Of a DNA stretch of 64,000 nt, positions 23,878 to 31,145 are shown piece after piece. The stretch is from an uncultured Sphingomonas sp. (GTDB lineage: Bacteria > Pseudomonadota > Alphaproteobacteria > Sphingomonadales > Sphingomonadaceae): contig CAJYLQ010000005.1 of the NCBI GenBank assembly GCA_913775975.1, forward strand, positions 1 to 64,000. Reading direction: 5' to 3'. The first letter of the stretch is position 1. Each line of letters opens with the position of its first letter. The translations under genes and the position numbers were made by a program. The notes beneath the pieces were generated by a model that ran no database searches, had not been told where the DNA came from, and saw only the letters and a list, made by a program, of their open reading frames with translations.

Positions 23878-24324
23878 TTAATCCTCTATGATCGCGCATC
23901 TAGTGGCCGTTCCGTCGGCGTAGCGCAACGCCACCCGGTCGAACCGGCCGTGCAGCGCGCCATTCGGCACCGCCCGCCAGCCGGTGACGCGGCCCGCGCC
24001 CGCGATCAGCCACAGCGCGCCGTCGGGCGCCGCGTCGGCCGCGTCGCGTGGCGACGGCATGGCAAGGCCGGTGGGATGAGAATGATAGCTGCCGATCACC
24101 GCCGGGCCGCCGCCCCGCGCGGCGCGATGCGCGGCGAGCAGGCGGGCGGGATCGATCTCGAACCGGATGGCGGGGTCGGCGGCGACGTTCGGGCAGGGCA
24201 ACGCGACGGCGATCCGCGTCGGCGTGCCGAGCAGCAGGCCGCACACCTCCCGCCCCGGATCGGCGGCCGTTTCGGCGACGATCCGATCCAGCGCATCCCT
24301 TGCAATCGCCACGCCTGTCACCAT
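23878..24324 (-). CDS. JAMM/MPN-family metallopeptidase (Mov34-like)
   Basis: A compact 148-residue JAB1/MPN domain with the complete JAMM metal site: E26 (EVCGLLLG), H81 and H83 (SYHSHPTGLAMPSPRD), S91 and D94. Family members cleave isopeptide bonds or process sulfur-carrier and ubiquitin-like proteins; some bacterial ones act with ThiS-like proteins. No such partner is visible nearby. It is divergent from rluD with ten bases between start codons, and its stop is two bases before chpT. The substrate is unknown. Confidence 0.85.
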   Translation of the reverse strand: MVTGVAIARDALDRIVAETAADPGREVCGLLLGTPTRIAVALPCPNVAADPAIRFEIDPARLLAAHRAARGGGPAVIGSYHSHPTGLAMPSPRDAADAAPDGALWLIAGAGRVTGWRAVPNGALHGRFDRVALRYADGTATRCAIIED

Positions 24325-24334
24325 CTTGGCCCCT

Positions 24335-25285
24335 ATGGACCGGGGGGTCTCCATTATCCACGCACAGATTGCGACCACGGCCGATGGCTGGCGGCTGGAC
24401 CGTGCGCTCGCCGAGGCGGTGCCGACGCTGTCGCGCGAGCGGCTGAAGGTGCTGATCGCCGGCGGCCAGGTGGAACGCGACGGCGCGCTGGCGCGCGACC
24501 CGGCGCGCAAGGTTGCCGGCGGCGAGGCCTATACGATCGCCCTGCCCCTGCCCGCGCCGGCGCATAACGAGGCGCAGGACATCCCGCTCGTCATCGCGCA
24601 TGAGGACGAGCATCTGATCGTGATCGACAAGCCCGCCGGGCTGGTCGTCCACCCCGCCGCAGGCAATCTGGACGGAACGCTGGTCAACGCGCTGCTGCAT
24701 CACTGCCACGGCTCGCTTTCGGGAATCGGCGGCGTCGCGCGGCCGGGGATCGTCCATCGCATCGACAAGGACACGTCGGGGCTGATGGTCGCGGCGAAGA
24801 CCGACCGGACGCATGAGGGGCTGGCGAAGCAGTTCGCGGCGCACAGCATCGACCGCCGCTATCGCGCGATCGTCGCGGGCGTGCCCCGGCAGGATGGCGG
24901 CAGCGTCGATGCGCCGCTGGCGCGCAGTCCGCAGAACCGCAAGAAGATGGCGATCGTCGAGGGCGGCAAGCGCGCCGTCACCCACTGGTCGCTGCTGGAA
25001 CGGCTGCGCGATGCGGCGCTGGTCGAATGCCGGCTGGAGACGGGGCGGACGCATCAGGTGCGCGTCCACATGGCCTCGCTGGGCCACGGGCTGCTGGGCG
25101 ACCCCGTCTATGGCCGCAGCCCCGCCGGCCGCACGCGCCTGATCCTGGAGGAACTGGGCTTTCGCCGGCAGGCGCTGCATGCCGCGCGGCTCGGCTTCAT
25201 CCATCCGATTACCCTGCAACCCATGTCGTTCGACAGCGCGATGCCGCCCGACATGCAGGAACTGTTCACGACGCTTCACGTATAG
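24335..25285 (+). CDS. rluD: 23S rRNA pseudouridine synthase RluD-type
   Basis: Isomerises uridines in 23S rRNA helix 69. The 316-residue protein has an N-terminal S4-like domain (about 18-75, RLDRALAEAVPTLSRERLKV) and the catalytic domain with GIVHRIDKDTSGLMV; the catalytic Asp is D144. C-terminal motifs include GRTHQVRVHMASLGHGLLGD. The start at 24335 is divergent to the JAMM gene. RluD is the best match by length and motif; RluC-type cannot be excluded. Confidence 0.92.
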   Translation: MDRGVSIIHAQIATTADGWRLDRALAEAVPTLSRERLKVLIAGGQVERDGALARDPARKVAGGEAYTIALPLPAPAHNEAQDIPLVIAHEDEHLIVIDKPAGLVVHPAAGNLDGTLVNALLHHCHGSLSGIGGVARPGIVHRIDKDTSGLMVAAKTDRTHEGLAKQFAAHSIDRRYRAIVAGVPRQDGGSVDAPLARSPQNRKKMAIVEGGKRAVTHWSLLERLRDAALVECRLETGRTHQVRVHMASLGHGLLGDPVYGRSPAGRTRLILEELGFRRQALHAARLGFIHPITLQPMSFDSAMPPDMQELFTTLHV

Positions 25286-25345
25286 GACCCAAAGGATATG
25301 GCGTGCCTGACAGGGCGCCGGTCCTTGCCGAGGAAAGGGACGATT

Positions 25346-26251
25346 ATGGCAAAAGGCAGCAACGTTCCGGCGACGATCCCCGCATTGGGCGGGGAGCAGA
25401 GCCTGAACCGCTACCTCGCCGAGATACGCAAGTTCCCGCTGCTCCAGCCGGAGCAGGAGTATATGCTTGCCAAACGGTTCCAGGAGCATGGCGATACGGA
25501 GGCGGCGGCGCAGCTCGTCACCAGCCACCTGCGCCTCGTCGCGAAGATCGCGATGGGCTATCGCGGCTATGGCCTGCCGACGTCGGAGTTGATCTCGGAG
25601 GGCAATATCGGCCTGATGCAGGGCGTTAAGAAGTTCGAGCCCGATCGCGGCTTCCGCCTCGCCACCTATGCGATGTGGTGGATCCGCGCGTCGATCCAGG
25701 AATATATCCTGCGGTCGTGGAGCCTCGTGAAGATGGGCACCACGGCGGCGCAGAAGAAGCTGTTCTTCAACCTGCGCCGCATGAAGTCGAAGCTGGACGC
25801 GTTCGAGGACGGCGACCTGCGCCCCGAGGACGTGACCAAGATCGCGACCGATCTGGGCGTGGCGGAGGCCGACGTCGTCTCGATGAACCGGCGCATGGCG
25901 ATGGGCGGCGACACCTCGCTCAACGTGTCGATGCGCGAGGACGGCGAGGGCCAGTGGCAGGACTGGCTGGCCGATGATTCGCCTTTGCAGGACAGCGTCG
26001 TCGCGGACCAGCAGGAGGCGGACGTGCGCCACGACATGCTGGTCAGCGCGATGGACGACCTGAACGACCGCGAGAAGCATATCCTGACCGAGCGGCGCCT
26101 GACCGACGATCCCAAGACGCTGGAGGAGCTGAGCCAGGTCTATGGCGTCAGCCGCGAGCGCGTTCGCCAGATCGAGGTGCGCGCCTTCGAAAAGCTGCAA
26201 AAGGCGATGATGCGGCTGGCGGGCGAGAAGCGGCTGCTGTCCGCCGCCTGA
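25346..26251 (+). CDS. rpoH: RNA polymerase sigma factor RpoH (sigma-32)
   Basis: The heat-shock sigma factor. The 301-residue protein has region 2 with GNIGLMQGVKKFEPDRGFRL and ATYAMWWIRASIQEYILRSW, the RpoH box (QKKLFFNLRRMKSKLDAF), and region 4 ending VSRERVRQIEVRAFEKLQKA. The start at 25346 (MAKGSNVPATIP) is preceded by GAGGAAAGGG; the longer frame from 25298 is unlikely. It follows rluD by 60 bases. GGAAC-N16-CGTA upstream (25258-25282) weakly resembles a sigma-EcfG promoter. Confidence 0.96.
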   Translation: MAKGSNVPATIPALGGEQSLNRYLAEIRKFPLLQPEQEYMLAKRFQEHGDTEAAAQLVTSHLRLVAKIAMGYRGYGLPTSELISEGNIGLMQGVKKFEPDRGFRLATYAMWWIRASIQEYILRSWSLVKMGTTAAQKKLFFNLRRMKSKLDAFEDGDLRPEDVTKIATDLGVAEADVVSMNRRMAMGGDTSLNVSMREDGEGQWQDWLADDSPLQDSVVADQQEADVRHDMLVSAMDDLNDREKHILTERRLTDDPKTLEELSQVYGVSRERVRQIEVRAFEKLQKAMMRLAGEKRLLSAA

Positions 26252-26317
26252 CCTGGCGGACATGGCGTATTGACGCGGTTCTGGCGCTCCGGCGCCGGGC
26301 CGCGTAAGCGTGCGCAG

Positions 26318-26989
26318 ATGCTGATACTGCGCTGGCTGCTGAAGGGTGCCCTGGTCTTCGTCGCGGTGACGGTCCTGTGGGTGGGGCTGTACCGCTTCGT
26401 GCCGCCGCCCTTCACCTTCACGATGATGGGCGACCTGCTGGCGGGGCGCAGCGTGACGAAGGACTGGATGCCGCTGTCCCGCATGGACCCCAACATGCCG
26501 CGCGCGGCGATCGCGGGCGAGGATGCGCGCTTCTGCTCGCACCATGGCTTCGACTGGAAGGGCATCACCAGCGCCGCCGAGCATAACGTCAAGGGCGGCC
26601 GCATCCGGGGCGGATCGACGATCAGCCAGCAGACCGCGAAGAACGCGTTCCTGTTCCAGGGCGGCAGCTATCTGCGCAAGGCGCTGGAGGCGTATTTCAC
26701 CGTCCTGATCGAAGCGATGTGGCCGAAGCGGCGGATCATGGAAGTCTATCTGAACGTCGCGGAGACGGGGATCGGCACCTATGGCGCAAATGCCGGGGCG
26801 ATCCGCTATTTCAACCATGACGCCACGCACCTGACCCCGACCGAGGCGGCGCGGATCGCGGCGGTCCTGCCGCTGCCCAAGAAGCGCGCGGCGATCGATC
26901 CGCATGGGTTCGTCCGCCGCCATGGCGACAAGCTGATCCGCTATGTCGGTGTCGTGCGGCGCGCGGGCCTCGATTCGTGCCTGCGCTGA
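26318..26989 (+). CDS. mtgA: Monofunctional peptidoglycan glycosyltransferase MtgA
   Basis: Polymerises lipid II into glycan strands at the inner membrane. The 223-residue product has an N-terminal membrane anchor (LILRWLLKGALVFVAVTVLW) and the GT51 domain with catalytic Glu in IAGEDARFCSHHGFD, GGSTISQQTAKN and RRIMEVYLNVAETG. I chose the ATG at 26318; a TTG at 26270 would add 16 residues. The end overlaps the next gene by 13 bases. Confidence 0.92.
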   Translation: MLILRWLLKGALVFVAVTVLWVGLYRFVPPPFTFTMMGDLLAGRSVTKDWMPLSRMDPNMPRAAIAGEDARFCSHHGFDWKGITSAAEHNVKGGRIRGGSTISQQTAKNAFLFQGGSYLRKALEAYFTVLIEAMWPKRRIMEVYLNVAETGIGTYGANAGAIRYFNHDATHLTPTEAARIAAVLPLPKKRAAIDPHGFVRRHGDKLIRYVGVVRRAGLDSCLR

Positions 26990-27588
26990 TCGTGGCGCTG
27001 GCCGCCGCTGCGAGCGGCGGGCCGGATGCCGCAGAGGTGCTCGATACGCTGAACGCCGCGCGGGCGCGGCCGGCTGCCTATGCGGATTTCTTGGCCGAGG
27101 TCGGTGCCGGCTATCGCGAGGGCGCCTATCGCGAAAGTGACGGATCGATCCACGCGACCGTCGAGGGCGCGGCGGCGGTGACGGAGGCGGCGGGCGCGCT
27201 CGCCGCCGCCATGCCCGCGCCGCAGCTGGTCGAGGATCCGGTGCTGACCGCCGCCGCGCGCGACCATGTGCTGGCGCAGGGGCAGGCGGGCGGGATCGGC
27301 CATGCCAGCGCGGCGGGCGCGACGCCGGGCGCGCGCGTCCGCCGCAATGGCGGCGACATCTATGTCGTCGAGGCGATCAGCTATGGGATGCGGACGGCCG
27401 AGGGGGTGCTGCGACAGTGGATCGTCGATGACGGCGTCGCGACGCGCGGGCATCGCAAGACAGTGCTGTCGCCCGCCTATCGCTATGCCGGTGTCTGGTG
27501 CGGCGCCCATGCGGGGCGCGGGACGATGTGCGTGATCGATCTGGCGGCGACGCCGGGCGGTCGCCCGCACGTGCCGCCGGAACGCTGA
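26977..27588 (+). CDS. CAP-domain (SCP/PR1-like) secreted protein
   Basis: A 203-residue protein with a CAP/SCP domain. The family motifs are VLDTLNAARARPAAYADFL near residue 22 and a second half including LTAAARDHVLAQGQAGGIGH, GGDIYVVEAISYG and HRKTVLSPAYRYAGVWCG. A short hydrophobic N-terminus (ALIVALAAAASGG) suggests export, though it is a weak signal peptide. Translation begins at a GTG inside the mtgA end, implying coupling. Function of bacterial CAP proteins is mostly unknown. Confidence 0.82.
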   Translation: MPALIVALAAAASGGPDAAEVLDTLNAARARPAAYADFLAEVGAGYREGAYRESDGSIHATVEGAAAVTEAAGALAAAMPAPQLVEDPVLTAAARDHVLAQGQAGGIGHASAAGATPGARVRRNGGDIYVVEAISYGMRTAEGVLRQWIVDDGVATRGHRKTVLSPAYRYAGVWCGAHAGRGTMCVIDLAATPGGRPHVPPER

Positions 27589-27598
27589 CGGCTGAGGG

Positions 27599-27847
27599 TT
27601 ACTTCCCGTCGCCGCCGACCGCGTCGCCCACCTTGTCGGCGGCGCCGCCCACGCTCTTCGCGGCGGAGGTGATCGCCGCATCCTTGCGATTTTCCGCGCC
27701 CTGCCGGCCGAACAGGTAGAAGCCACCGACGACCACCGCGATCAGCAGCACGATCGCGATCATCATCCCGCCGCCGCCACCGCTGCGCCGCTCGATGATC
27801 GTGGTGTGGGGCTGCGCATCGGTCGTGGTGATGCGTTCGTCGGCCAT
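27599..27847 (-). CDS. Small single-pass membrane protein under a stress promoter (82 aa)
   Basis: An uncharacterised 82-residue protein: polar N-terminus (MADERITTTDAQPHTTIIER), Gly-rich hinge, one membrane helix (about 28-46, MIAIVLLIAVVVGGFYLF), then an Ala/Lys/Asp tail with SAAKSVGGAADKVGDAVGG. The tail resembles amphipathic Lea- or CsbD-like repeats. The promoter at 27882-27906 matches the general-stress sigma factor EcfG, so it is probably stress-induced. GAGAGGAGA precedes the ATG. Confidence 0.8.
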   Translation of the reverse strand: MADERITTTDAQPHTTIIERRSGGGGGMMIAIVLLIAVVVGGFYLFGRQGAENRKDAAITSAAKSVGGAADKVGDAVGGDGK

Positions 27848-27881
27848 GGCATTGTCTCCTCTCGCTTTTTTCGGAAGGATC

Positions 27882-27906
27882 AACGCCATGACCGCCCGAC
27901 TGTTCC
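27882..27906 (-). promoter_or_regulatory. Sigma-EcfG (general stress) promoter
   Basis: On the minus strand GGAAC (27906-27902), sixteen bases, then CGTT (27885-27882): a full match to the alphaproteobacterial EcfG consensus GGAAC-N16/17-CGTT. It lies 35 bases before the ATG of the 82-aa membrane protein gene. Confidence 0.8.
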
Positions 27907-27924
27907 GCCCGGGCAACGACCGCG

Positions 27925-28248
27925 TCAGAACGGCAGCTTGAACCCCGGCGGCAGCGGCAGGCCGCTGGTCATCTTCGACATTTCCGTGCCGGACACCGCA
28001 TCCGCCTTCGCCCGCGCGTCGTTGAACGCGGCGGCGAGCAGATCCTCCAGCATCTGCTTCTCGGAGGGGTTGAGCAGCGAATCGTCGATCTGGATGCCGA
28101 TGATCCGCCCCTTCGCCGACGCCTTCACCTTGACGAGGCCGCCGCCCGACTGACCCTCGACCTCCAGCGTGTCGAGATTGGCCTGCGCCTTTTCCAGTTC
28201 GGCCTGGACGTTCTGCGCCATCGCCAGGATTTCATCGATATTCTTCAT
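27925..28248 (-). CDS. YbaB/EbfC nucleoid-associated protein
   Basis: A 107-residue YbaB-type DNA-binding protein. It begins MKNIDEILAMAQNVQAELEK and has the conserved ASAKGRIIGIQIDDSLLNPS and the Met-rich SKMTSGLPLPPGF tail. GAGGAGC lies before the ATG, which overlaps the dnaX stop (ATGA). The dnaX-ybaB order is widely conserved; recR, often the next gene, is absent here. Confidence 0.94.
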   Translation of the reverse strand: MKNIDEILAMAQNVQAELEKAQANLDTLEVEGQSGGGLVKVKASAKGRIIGIQIDDSLLNPSEKQMLEDLLAAAFNDARAKADAVSGTEMSKMTSGLPLPPGFKLPF

Positions 28249-29897
28249 GCCTTGCTCCTCTTGCCGGGCCATTCGACCAGTTCCACCTCGGGAAACGCCT
28301 CCCGCGCGGCGCGGACCAGCGGCGAATCCCAGGCGGCCAGCCGCTTGGCCTCCTCGGCCGCGTCATCCTGTTCCTTCAGGGTGGGCGTGCCGGGCACGTC
28401 CTCGAAGATAATGCGCCATTGCGCCTTCGTCAGGCCCTTCAGCGCGACGACGAGATCGGTCACCGTATCGGCGACCATCGGCCGGCTGCCGCTGAGCACC
28501 AGATCGGGCGGCGCGTAGCGGACGACGCGCGCGCCGTTGCGCAGCCGCGCGGCGAGCGCGAGGTGCCCGGCCTGGTCTAGCAGCTCCACCATATCCTCGA
28601 ACCGCTCGGGCAGCAGGCTGACCGGCGCCGGGGCGGGTGCTGGCGCCGCCGGGGCTGCGGGAGCCGCCGACGCCGACGGGGCGGCCGCGACCATGCCGCC
28701 GCCCTCCGCTAGCCGGCGCGCCAGTTCGCCCGGATCGGGGAGTTGCGAGGCGTGGATGATCCGCAGCAGCGCCATCTCCGCCGCCTCGATCGGCAGGGCG
28801 GCCTGCGCGACCTCGTCATGCCCCTTCAGCACCAGTTGCCACAGGCGGTGGAGGACGGGAAAGGACAGCTTTTCCGCCCATTCGGCGCGCGCGGCGCGCT
28901 CCTCCAGCGGCTGGGCGGGATCATCCGGCGCGCCGACCTTCGTCAGGGTGACGCCGTGCACCGTTTCCAGCAGCGCGCGCAGCACCGACACCGGATCGAC
29001 GCCATAGTCATATTGCCGCCGCAGCGACCCGAGCGCCCCCGCCGAATCGCCTGCGAGCAGCATCGCGAACAGATCGCGCACCGCCCCCCGGTCCGACAGG
29101 CCGAGCATCGTCCGCACCGCGTCCGCCGCGACGCCGCCACCGTCCAGCCCGGCATGGGCGATCGCCTGGTCGAGGATCGACAGGCCGTCGCGCGCGGAGC
29201 CCTCCGCCGCGCGGGCGATCAGCGCCAGCGCCTCCGGTTCGGCGGTCACGCCCTCCAGTTCGCACACGTTCGCGAAATGCTCCGCGAGGCGGTCCGCCGG
29301 GATGCGGCGCAGGTCGAATCGCTGGCAGCGCGACAGGACGGTGATCGGGACCTTGTTCACCTCCGTCGTGGCGAACAGGAATTTGACGTGCGCGGGCGGC
29401 TCCTCCAGCGTCTTCAACAGTGCGTTGAAGGCGTTCTTGGAGAGCATGTGGACCTCGTCCACGATGTAGATCTTGAACCGCGCGGAGACGGCGGCGTAGC
29501 GCGACGCCTCGATGATCTCGCGCACGTCGTCGACGCCGGTATGGCTGGCGGCGTCCATCTCGATCACGTCGATATGGCGGCCCTCCGCGATCGCGCGGCA
29601 CGGTTCGCACACGCCGCACGGGTCGATCGTGGGGCCGCCCTGCCCGTCCGGCCCGATGCAGTTGAGCGCCTTGGCGATCAGGCGCGCGGTGGAGGTCTTC
29701 CCCACCCCGCGCACGCCGGTCATCAGAAAGGCATGGGCCAGCCGGTCGCGCGCGATCGCGTTGCCCAGCGTGCGGACCATCGGTTCCTGCCCGATCAGTT
29801 CCGAAAAGGTGCGCGGCCGGTATTTGCGCGCGAGGACGCGATAGCCCTCCGCCGATGCCGGCTGGGGCGGCGTGCCGAGGTCGAAGCCGTCAGCCAC
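28245..29897 (-). CDS. dnaX: DNA polymerase III gamma/tau subunit
   Basis: The clamp-loader ATPase that links polymerase cores and loads the beta clamp. The 550-residue protein has Walker A GVRGVGKT at 61-68, a zinc-binding cluster (CGVCEPCR), the DEVHMLSKNAFNALLKTLEE motif, sensor 1 (FATTEVNKVPITVLSRC), and an Ala/Pro linker around 400-420 before the tau-like C-terminus. Translation starts at GTG (29897). ybaB overlaps the end. The SRP RNA lies about 350 bases upstream on the same strand. Confidence 0.97.
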   Translation of the reverse strand: MADGFDLGTPPQPASAEGYRVLARKYRPRTFSELIGQEPMVRTLGNAIARDRLAHAFLMTGVRGVGKTSTARLIAKALNCIGPDGQGGPTIDPCGVCEPCRAIAEGRHIDVIEMDAASHTGVDDVREIIEASRYAAVSARFKIYIVDEVHMLSKNAFNALLKTLEEPPAHVKFLFATTEVNKVPITVLSRCQRFDLRRIPADRLAEHFANVCELEGVTAEPEALALIARAAEGSARDGLSILDQAIAHAGLDGGGVAADAVRTMLGLSDRGAVRDLFAMLLAGDSAGALGSLRRQYDYGVDPVSVLRALLETVHGVTLTKVGAPDDPAQPLEERAARAEWAEKLSFPVLHRLWQLVLKGHDEVAQAALPIEAAEMALLRIIHASQLPDPGELARRLAEGGGMVAAAPSASAAPAAPAAPAPAPAPVSLLPERFEDMVELLDQAGHLALAARLRNGARVVRYAPPDLVLSGSRPMVADTVTDLVVALKGLTKAQWRIIFEDVPGTPTLKEQDDAAEEAKRLAAWDSPLVRAAREAFPEVELVEWPGKRSKA

Positions 29898-30250
29898 GGG
29901 CGCGAACGTTGAGACTGTTGAGGGTCACGATGGCCGCAACATAGGATCGGCGCGGGCGCGCGTCACGGTGGAGAATCACGGGGGTGCGCGGGTTCGGCAT
30001 GGGATGGGTATGCCGGATCGCGGGGGCGTAGGACAGGGGCTTGGGTGGGGCCTGCGCGTTCGGAGACGCACTCAGTGTAAGTGCGGCGGTCGGCGTACGT
30101 CGGGGCGAGAGGCTGCCTGAAGTCAGGCGGGATGATCTGCTTTTGCGCGAGGGGCTGCGGCGGGGCCGCAGCATGACGTCAGACGGTGCGTCGCACCGCT
30201 GGCCGCGCTTGCGCGCATGGCGCAGCTTGCTGCGCTCTTGCGCGCTGCGC
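29898..30250. other. Gene-free stretch between SRP RNA and dnaX
   Basis: No convincing coding frame: the frames here lack start signals and known motifs. It contains a strong hairpin, GCTGCGGC-GGG-GCCGCAGC (30154-30172), about 80 bases past the 3' end of the SRP RNA, which may terminate or slow transcription. A run of GCGC-rich short repeats lies around 30205-30250. The dnaX promoter is presumably in the dnaX-proximal half, but I cannot point to it. Confidence 0.5.
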
Positions 30251-30344
30251 GGTGGGAGCCGGACGACCCGTGGCGAAATCGTTGCGGCTGCTTCCGTCAG
30301 GACCTGACCGGGTTGGCGACGACCACGTCCGCCCGACTCCCGCC
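30251..30344 (-). ncRNA. ffs: Signal recognition particle RNA (4.5S type)
   Basis: The RNA partner of Ffh. On the minus strand the universally conserved apical domain is present at 30286-30309: GGTCAGGTCC, TGAC, then GGAAGCAGCC. The flanks form one long hairpin: GGCGGGAG (30344-30337) faces CTCCCACC (30258-30251), with GGGCGGACG opposite GTCGTCC inside. Length about 94 nt suits a bacterial 4.5S RNA. Ends are estimated from pairing. It sits upstream of dnaX. Confidence 0.93.
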
Positions 30345-30382
30345 GCGCATATGGCGGAGCCGGGCGGCGCGATCAAGCCCGC

Positions 30383-30709
30383 CTAGCGGCGAACCTGATA
30401 ACATTGGCGGACCGGGCCGTAATAGCCACGCTCGATCCGGCAGACGGTGCGGAAGCGCGGCGCGCGATAACCGTAGCCATACCCATAGCCGCGATCGCCG
30501 CGCCAGCCCGGCCCGCGATCCCAGCGATCCCCGCGCCAGCCGCGATCATAGCCGCGCCCACGATCCCAGCCCGGCCCGCGATCCCAGCGATCCCCGCGCC
30601 AGCCGCGATCGTCATGCCAGCCGCGACCCTGCGCGTCGGCGGCGGTAGCGGTGGCGGCAAAGCCGGTGACGGCGAGCAGCCCCGCGCCCATGGCAGCGAT
30701 GAACTTCAT
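30383..30709 (-). CDS. Secreted Arg/Gly/Trp/Asp repeat protein (108 aa)
   Basis: An uncharacterised exported protein. Residues 1-24 are a signal peptide (MKFIAAMGAGLLAVTGFAATA). The mature part is built from repeats of RGWRGDRWDRGPGW (two near-perfect copies, around residues 41 and 57) followed by GYGYGYGYRAPR, ending with two cysteines (CRIERGYYGPVRQCYQ) that could form a disulfide. The gene contains a 45-base direct duplication (30503-30547 and 30566-30610). It may bind polyanions such as polysaccharide or phosphate; this is inference from its basic aromatic composition. Confidence 0.75.
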   Translation of the reverse strand: MKFIAAMGAGLLAVTGFAATATAADAQGRGWHDDRGWRGDRWDRGPGWDRGRGYDRGWRGDRWDRGPGWRGDRGYGYGYGYRAPRFRTVCRIERGYYGPVRQCYQVRR

Positions 30710-30839
30710 GGCCTCTACTCCTCTACACATGCGCCGAACTCCCGGCTGCATGGGAATGGAATAGGACGGCCGCCGTGCATCGGGGCTGAACCGGCTGTTG
30801 TGAAAGGGAAAGATTCGCCGACCCGATGGCGGACGCGCA

Positions 30840-31145
30840 TCAGGGGATGCGGACGACCAGCCCGTCCAGCGCCGCATCCAGCACGATCTGGCACGACAGG
30901 CGGCTGGTGCGGGTGGCGGCGGGCGTCAGGTCCAGCATGTCCTCCTCCGCCCCGGACGCGGGCGGCAGGCGGTGAGCATGGGCGGGATCGACGATGACGT
31001 GGCAGGTCGCGCAGGCCATGTCGCCGCCGCACGTCCCCTCCAGCGGCATGTCGGCGGCCTGGGCCGCCGCGAGCAGCCGCTGGCCGGGCGTGCCCTCGGC
31101 GGCGACGGTGCGGCCGTCGCGGGTCTGGAAGGTGACGCGGATCAC
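30840..31145 (-). CDS. [2Fe-2S] ferredoxin, adrenodoxin type
   Basis: A 101-residue plant/adrenodoxin-type ferredoxin with cluster ligands C39, C45, C48 and C85 (TCGGDMACATCH, LSCQI). It resembles Fdx of Isc systems. Its start overlaps the end of the adjacent cysteine desulfurase gene, consistent with electron supply to Fe-S cluster assembly or to a sulfur-transfer step. Confidence 0.93.
   Translation of the reverse strand: MIRVTFQTRDGRTVAAEGTPGQRLLAAAQAADMPLEGTCGGDMACATCHVIVDPAHAHRLPPASGAEEDMLDLTPAATRTSRLSCQIVLDAALDGLVVRIP

Noticed and set aside
23873..23880. TTAACCAT half-site at the chpT start as a CtrA element
   Set aside because: The sequence is formed simply by the stop codon of the JAMM gene and the chpT ATG, so chance is the simpler explanation.
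25258..25282. GGAAC-N16-CGTA before rpoH as a sigma-EcfG promoter
   Set aside because: It lies inside the end of rluD and lacks the final T of the -10 element; mentioned with the gene but not listed as a promoter.
23900..26923. A 1007-codon minus-strand open frame opposite rluD, rpoH and mtgA
   Set aside because: It is a shadow of three well-supported plus-strand genes, without domains or a plausible start signal.
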